Program-made: the position numbers and the translations under genes | Assembly: GCF_014695575.1 (NCBI RefSeq) | Contig: NZ_JACJOO010000006.1 | Coordinates: 62,001 to 126,000, forward strand | Length of the DNA stretch: 64,000 bases | From: Leptolyngbya sp. FACHB-8 | GTDB lineage: Bacteria > Cyanobacteriota > Cyanobacteriia > Elainellales > Elainellaceae | Direction of reading: 5' to 3' | The notes under the pieces: generated by a model | Told to the model about the DNA's origin: nothing | What the model saw: only the letters and a program-made list of their open reading frames with translations | Databases searched by the model: none | Shown: positions 59,699-64,000 of the stretch, in pieces | How the letters are laid out: each line of letters opens with the position of its first letter | Numbering within the stretch: position 1 is the stretch's first letter

Positions 59699-61018
59699 CT
59701 AGGCGGCGAAATAATTTTGTTGCTTCACTGGAATTTCAATGACAAACTCTGTGCCCTGTCCTGGAGCCGACTGGAAATAGAGCTTACCACCATGTTTTTC
59801 AACAACAATTTCATAGCTAATCGATAACCCTAACCCCGTTCCTTTACCGACAGACTTCGTTGTAAAGAACGGGTCAAATAATTTTGTCTGTATATTTTCG
59901 CTGATTCCTGGACCATTGTCTTTTATCCGGATGGTGACCCAGCGATCGTCTGAAGATTCAGTCCTGATATGAATTCTTCCGGGTTGTCTACTATCTTCTT
60001 TCCCTTGTGTACTACATTCCTCCAATGCATCAATAGCATTGGATAGGATGTTCATGAATACCTGATTCAATTGCCCTGCATAACATTCGATTGAGGGTAG
60101 TTCACCATATTCCCGAATGACTTCGATTGTGGTGAAGTCTGTTTTTGTTTTCAGGCGGTGGTGCAAAATTGTGAGTGTGCTATCAATGCCCTCATGAATG
60201 TCCACGGCTTTCGCTTCGACCTCATCCAGGCGGGAAAAGATCCGCATAGATTTGACAATTTCATGAATCCGCTGTGCCCCTAGAGTCATTGAATTGAAAA
60301 GCTTGAAGAGGTCATCCTGAATAAAGGGTAAATCGATCGCATCTTGCTCAGCCTGAATACGAGGGGTCGGTTTGGGGTACTCCTCTTGGTAAAGGCTGAG
60401 TAATCCTGTGATGTCCTCCATATACTCCTTTGCATGAACCAGATTGCCATAAATGAAATTCACAGGGTTATTAATTTCATGAGCGATTCCAGCCGCCATC
60501 TGTCCCAATCCAGACATTTTTTCACTCTGCACGAGTTGGAGTTGCATCTGCTGTAAGTTGCGATAAGCCTGGTTTGTTTCTACAACTTGTTGTTCTAGTA
60601 ATAGATTTTTCTCTTCCAACTTTTTGGACAGATCTGCAATTTTGAGATGTAGTTGAACACGGGCTACTACTTCTTCTTGCTGGAAAGGTTTTGTAATGTA
60701 ATCAACAGCTCCAAGTTGAAATCCCTCAACTTTATGATCAATATCTGAAAGGGCCGTCATAAAGATGACAGGTACTCCCCTTGCCGCTGGGTTTGCTTTG
60801 AGTCGGCGACACGTTTCAAACCCATCCACATCCGGCATCATTACATCTAACAGAATCAAATCGGGTAGCGCATAGTTGACGCGTTCTAAAGCCGTTTTTC
60901 CAGATTGTGCGACCCACACTTCTACTCCTGCTTGGTCGAGCGTATCGGATAAAACTCCTAAATTTGCAGGATTATCGTCAACGATGAGCACGACTGCATT
61001 CTGCTTAGCTGGATTCAT
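59699..61018 (-). CDS. Receiver-histidine kinase hybrid
   Basis: About 439 residues from ATG 61018. N-terminal receiver (VLIVDDNPANLGVLSDTL, LILLDVMMPDVDG), coiled coil, then a kinase core (AAGIAHEINNPVNFIYGNLV, NQVFMNILSNAIDALEE, DNGPGISE, GTGLGLSISYEI). The kinase core closely resembles that of the GAF kinase at 24672, including the NPxNFIxGNL pattern. It follows the large PAS kinase on the same strand with an 80-bp gap, so both may belong to one phosphorelay. Confidence 0.92.
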   Translation of the reverse strand: MNPAKQNAVVLIVDDNPANLGVLSDTLDQAGVEVWVAQSGKTALERVNYALPDLILLDVMMPDVDGFETCRRLKANPAARGVPVIFMTALSDIDHKVEGFQLGAVDYITKPFQQEEVVARVQLHLKIADLSKKLEEKNLLLEQQVVETNQAYRNLQQMQLQLVQSEKMSGLGQMAAGIAHEINNPVNFIYGNLVHAKEYMEDITGLLSLYQEEYPKPTPRIQAEQDAIDLPFIQDDLFKLFNSMTLGAQRIHEIVKSMRIFSRLDEVEAKAVDIHEGIDSTLTILHHRLKTKTDFTTIEVIREYGELPSIECYAGQLNQVFMNILSNAIDALEECSTQGKEDSRQPGRIHIRTESSDDRWVTIRIKDNGPGISENIQTKLFDPFFTTKSVGKGTGLGLSISYEIVVEKHGGKLYFQSAPGQGTEFVIEIPVKQQNYFAA

Positions 61019-61098
61019 AGTTCTAACAGGTGGACTCGGTGAACCTTGTGGACTTGGAAGCAATTTTATCTGGGCAATAAGCCCAAGCCGTGAATGGG

Positions 61099-64000
61099 TT
61101 AATCTTCCGGCTGGCAGGACTGAATGAGGGCAAGAATTTCTTGGTCCTGAAATTTTTTGGCCAGTTGAAGAAGTTTTTGGGCAAAGGGACTGTATTTCGA
61201 ATCCATCTGTTCGAGTGATGCTGCCCGTTTCGTGATGCCAATAAAGTTACCCTTCATGGCTAACTCATGTAGTGCCTCTAGCTCCGTTGTCGGGGGAGCA
61301 ACAAGTTCTTCAGAACTCGTTTCGGGTTTTGTTAATAGTTCCTGCTCTTCGTAGAGCCATTGCAGATGCAAATGCTTTTGTAATTTCTGGAGTAACTCAG
61401 TTGCCAATACAGGTTTAGCCAGAAAATCATTACCTCCGGCCTCAATGCTACGGTACTGATCCGTCTCAAAGACACTGGCCGATGAAACGATGATGATCAA
61501 GTCTTGAAATGCTGTAGAGGCTCGAATCTGTGTGATCAGTTCAAACCCATCAAGACCGGGCATCAACAGATCTGTAATGACGAGATCGGGCCGAGCATCA
61601 ACAACCTTCTGCCAACCGTCAGTCCCATCTATGGCCTCGATAACCTCAAAGCCAATAGGACTTAAAAGATTGGAAATTACCGATCGGTTTTCCCATTTGT
61701 CATCAACAATAAGGATTTTCGGCTGGCAGTTTCTGATGCCAATAATTTGACCATAATGGTCCAATTGAGATGTTTTTACCCATTCATCTGCTTGAGGTAG
61801 CTCCACATCAAACCAGAAGATACTGCCAACCCCCACTTCACTATGAACTTGAATGGTGCTACCCATTAACTCGACAATTTCTCGGCTAATCGCTAACCCC
61901 AATCCGGTTCCTTCGGATTGGTATCTCATGTCACTCACTTGCTCAAACGGTTGGAAAATGTTTGGGAGATTTTGAGGAGAGATGCCAATGCCTGTATCTT
62001 GGATAGAAAATCGAATCTTACCTGCTGACGCAAAACTAACGGTGAAGGTGACACTGCCTGAATCTGTAAATTTGATCGCATTGCTTAGTAGGTTAATCAA
62101 AACCTGACGCAAGCGTTTCTCATCAGCTCGGATGCCAGTTGGCAATTCGGAGGCTGACTCGTAGCGAAATTGGATGCCTTTCAGCTCAGCACGAATGCGG
62201 CACATTTCAGCAACACCTTGAAGAAAGGCAGGAAAATGGAAATCTGTTGGCCTCAATTCCACTTTCCGAGCTTCAATTTTTGACAGGTCTAAAATGTCAT
62301 TAATGAGTGTTAGCAAATGACTTCCGCATTTATGGATGACGTCAATGCGCGCTCGATCTTCGTCATTTAGTGTCTTGGCGCGCTGGAGAACCTGGGCATA
62401 CCCGATGACGCCATTGAGGGGAGTTCGTAATTCATGGCTCATATTCGCCAGGAATTCGCTCTTGGCCCGGTTGGCAGCTTCTGCGGCTTCCTTAGCCTGA
62501 GTCAAGGCAACCTCGGCTTGCTTCCGCTCAGTGATGTCAGTGGAGATGCCACAAAGGGCATAGGGCATCCCTTCCTCGGTTAGTAAGGGAAATTTGAGGG
62601 AAAGGTAGGTGTGTAGCCCATCATCATGAGGTGCAACTTCCTCCCACTGCATTGCTTTTCCGGTTTCCAAGACAGCTCTATCATTCGCGTCGAAGGCATC
62701 GGCTAAATCATACTCAAATAGATCACGGTTTTGCTTACCAGCAATTTCAGCCTTACTCAAGTGAAAGAGGGCTTCAAACTGCCGATTCACCGTAATAAAG
62801 TGTCCCTGCGTATCCTTCATGTAGATGACGGCAGGCGAATTGTCGAGAATTGCTTGTAGTCGCTCTTCACTTTGGCGTAAAGCTAGTTCGGCTTGCTTGC
62901 GCTCTGTAATGTTTTCGCTAAATAAGATGACACCACCAATTTCTCCGATCGCCGTATACCACGGGCGTAATGACCAGCGAATCCACTCTACAGAACCATC
63001 GCTGCGGATGAAGGGGTCTTCCTCACGCTGCTCGATCGCGCCAGCTAAACAGCGTTGATGAATCTGCTTCCATTCCTCAGAAATTTCTGGGAAGGCTTCG
63101 TAGTGCGATCGCCCAATAATGTCATGGTCAAAGCCATATTCGTCTAGCCATCTCTGGCTGACGGCTAGGTAATGCATCATTTCATCAAACATGACAATCG
63201 AAATGGGTGCATATTCAATAAACTGCCGCAGACGGGTCTCCTTCTCCTGCAAGGCGATTTCTGAGCGTTTGCGATCGCTGATATCGCGACAAACAATTAC
63301 GCCTCCTTGCAAGTGTCCAGCTTCGTCTTTCAGCGGCTCACCATTGATTAATATCCACGCCCCCTCGGGTGCTTGAGCGTGACGAACAAACATCTCGATG
63401 GCTTTGGCTTCTTCGCCTCGAATGGCTCGTGCTAGAGGAAGTTCATCGCTTGGAAACGGTGTAATCTGGTCGGGTAGAAATAAACCATACTGCTGTGACC
63501 AATCATCCTTATAAGTTGCTGTGGCACCCTTACCAAATATCTGTTCAGCAGCCGGGTTGAAAATCAGAAATTGCTCCTCTCTATCTGCAACAATGATACC
63601 GTCGCTTATAGAATGAAGAATGAGTTGTAATAACTTTGTCTGTTCCTGCAATACATCTTCAGCTTGTTTGCGATCGGTTATGTCAGTTTGAATAGAAACA
63701 TATTGGTAGATCTCTCCATGTTCATCCACCAACGGTACGATCGTTGTATCAGTCCAATAGGCTGTTCCATCTCTATCAATATTCTGAAGCTCTCCCCGCC
63801 AAACTTTTCCATCCATAATGCTTTGTTCCATTTGGTTGAAAAAATCTTGTGAATGGTATTCCGATTTTAGAATGTGATAAGGTTTTCCAATTAATTCATT
63901 CCGGTTATATTTCGAGATCTCACAGAACTTGTCATTAACAAGCGAAAGAATTCCCTGGCCATCGGTTATGGCAACAATTGACGCCTGATCCAAAGCAAAT
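61099..64000 (-). CDS. Multi-PAS hybrid histidine kinase, 5' truncated by window
   Basis: At least 966 residues, open to the window edge (residues ahead of the first possible start still look like a PAS N-terminus). Four PAS/PAC units (each closing with DITDRKQAE- or DISDRKRSE-type text), then HisKA with ANMSHELRTPLNGVIGYAQV, HATPase (IQDTGIGISPQN, GTGLGLAISREI), a receiver (ILIVDDKWENRSVISNLL, LVITDLLMPG) and a C-terminal ~100-residue helical tail (LHELAMKGNFIGITKRAASL). The tail is a family feature of cyanobacterial hybrid kinases. Input ligand unknown. Confidence 0.92.
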   Translation of the reverse strand, partial: FALDQASIVAITDGQGILSLVNDKFCEISKYNRNELIGKPYHILKSEYHSQDFFNQMEQSIMDGKVWRGELQNIDRDGTAYWTDTTIVPLVDEHGEIYQYVSIQTDITDRKQAEDVLQEQTKLLQLILHSISDGIIVADREEQFLIFNPAAEQIFGKGATATYKDDWSQQYGLFLPDQITPFPSDELPLARAIRGEEAKAIEMFVRHAQAPEGAWILINGEPLKDEAGHLQGGVIVCRDISDRKRSEIALQEKETRLRQFIEYAPISIVMFDEMMHYLAVSQRWLDEYGFDHDIIGRSHYEAFPEISEEWKQIHQRCLAGAIEQREEDPFIRSDGSVEWIRWSLRPWYTAIGEIGGVILFSENITERKQAELALRQSEERLQAILDNSPAVIYMKDTQGHFITVNRQFEALFHLSKAEIAGKQNRDLFEYDLADAFDANDRAVLETGKAMQWEEVAPHDDGLHTYLSLKFPLLTEEGMPYALCGISTDITERKQAEVALTQAKEAAEAANRAKSEFLANMSHELRTPLNGVIGYAQVLQRAKTLNDEDRARIDVIHKCGSHLLTLINDILDLSKIEARKVELRPTDFHFPAFLQGVAEMCRIRAELKGIQFRYESASELPTGIRADEKRLRQVLINLLSNAIKFTDSGSVTFTVSFASAGKIRFSIQDTGIGISPQNLPNIFQPFEQVSDMRYQSEGTGLGLAISREIVELMGSTIQVHSEVGVGSIFWFDVELPQADEWVKTSQLDHYGQIIGIRNCQPKILIVDDKWENRSVISNLLSPIGFEVIEAIDGTDGWQKVVDARPDLVITDLLMPGLDGFELITQIRASTAFQDLIIIVSSASVFETDQYRSIEAGGNDFLAKPVLATELLQKLQKHLHLQWLYEEQELLTKPETSSEELVAPPTTELEALHELAMKGNFIGITKRAASLEQMDSKYSPFAQKLLQLAKKFQDQEILALIQSCQPED

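Overview
The window reads as a cyanobacterial chromosome segment, probably from a filamentous, Leptolyngbya-like lineage. The HIP1 octamer GCGATCGC and near-variants occur throughout. Several genes belong to cyanobacteria-rich families: DUF2949, DUF1350, a multi-GAF sensor kinase with candidate bilin-binding cysteines, and an ELWxxD/RTX surface protein. No rRNA, tRNA, CRISPR array or intact insertion sequence was recognised.

Layout. 1-2.3 kb: 3' part of a large ELWxxD-repeat/RTX protein. 2.7-10.4 kb: five co-directional genes for a SWIM zinc-finger protein, a DUF5691 HEAT-like protein, a MoxR-type AAA+ ATPase, a DUF5682 protein and a VWA (MIDAS) protein; this is a conserved module of unknown function and a main candidate for an undescribed system. 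11.2-21.6 kb: a biosynthetic-looking block with a Pro-rich beta protein, an unknown protein, an ATP-grasp ligase fused to a DUF1350 hydrolase, a GST pseudogene, a PPC/SH3 secreted protein, a PaaK-like adenylating enzyme and three glycosyltransferases with overlapping ends. It is followed by a phosphodiester-glycosidase lipoprotein and a DEDDh exonuclease. 24-27.5 kb: a receiver-like stub and a phytochrome/cyanobacteriochrome-like histidine kinase. 28-29.7 kb: a small protein and a tyrosine recombinase among many hairpins. 29.8-36.8 kb, minus strand: a stressosome operon (RsbR-RsbS-RsbT-SpoIIE phosphatase) continuing into two hybrid histidine kinases. 37-48.5 kb: a LysR remnant, a methyltransferase, DUF2949, a hydrolase, then sugar genes (xylulokinase, SMP-30 lactonase, AraC regulator, ROK/XylR-type repressor with a visible operator, HAD phosphatase, MFS transporter). 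48.8-64 kb: FAD monooxygenase, membrane hydrolase, HEAT protein, EamA exporter with AraC regulator, an unknown small protein, GlpD, an S41 protease, and two more sensor kinases.

The most striking structural signal is a set of about 38 intergenic inverted repeats. Many are long (14-36 bp) perfect or near-perfect stems capped by a three-base GAA, AAA, TTT or GTA loop, often in the context GCGAAGC. Several fall into sequence families whose two arms differ between copies in a compensated way, so the palindrome is being maintained. They occur in convergent, tandem and also divergent gaps, so termination alone does not explain them.
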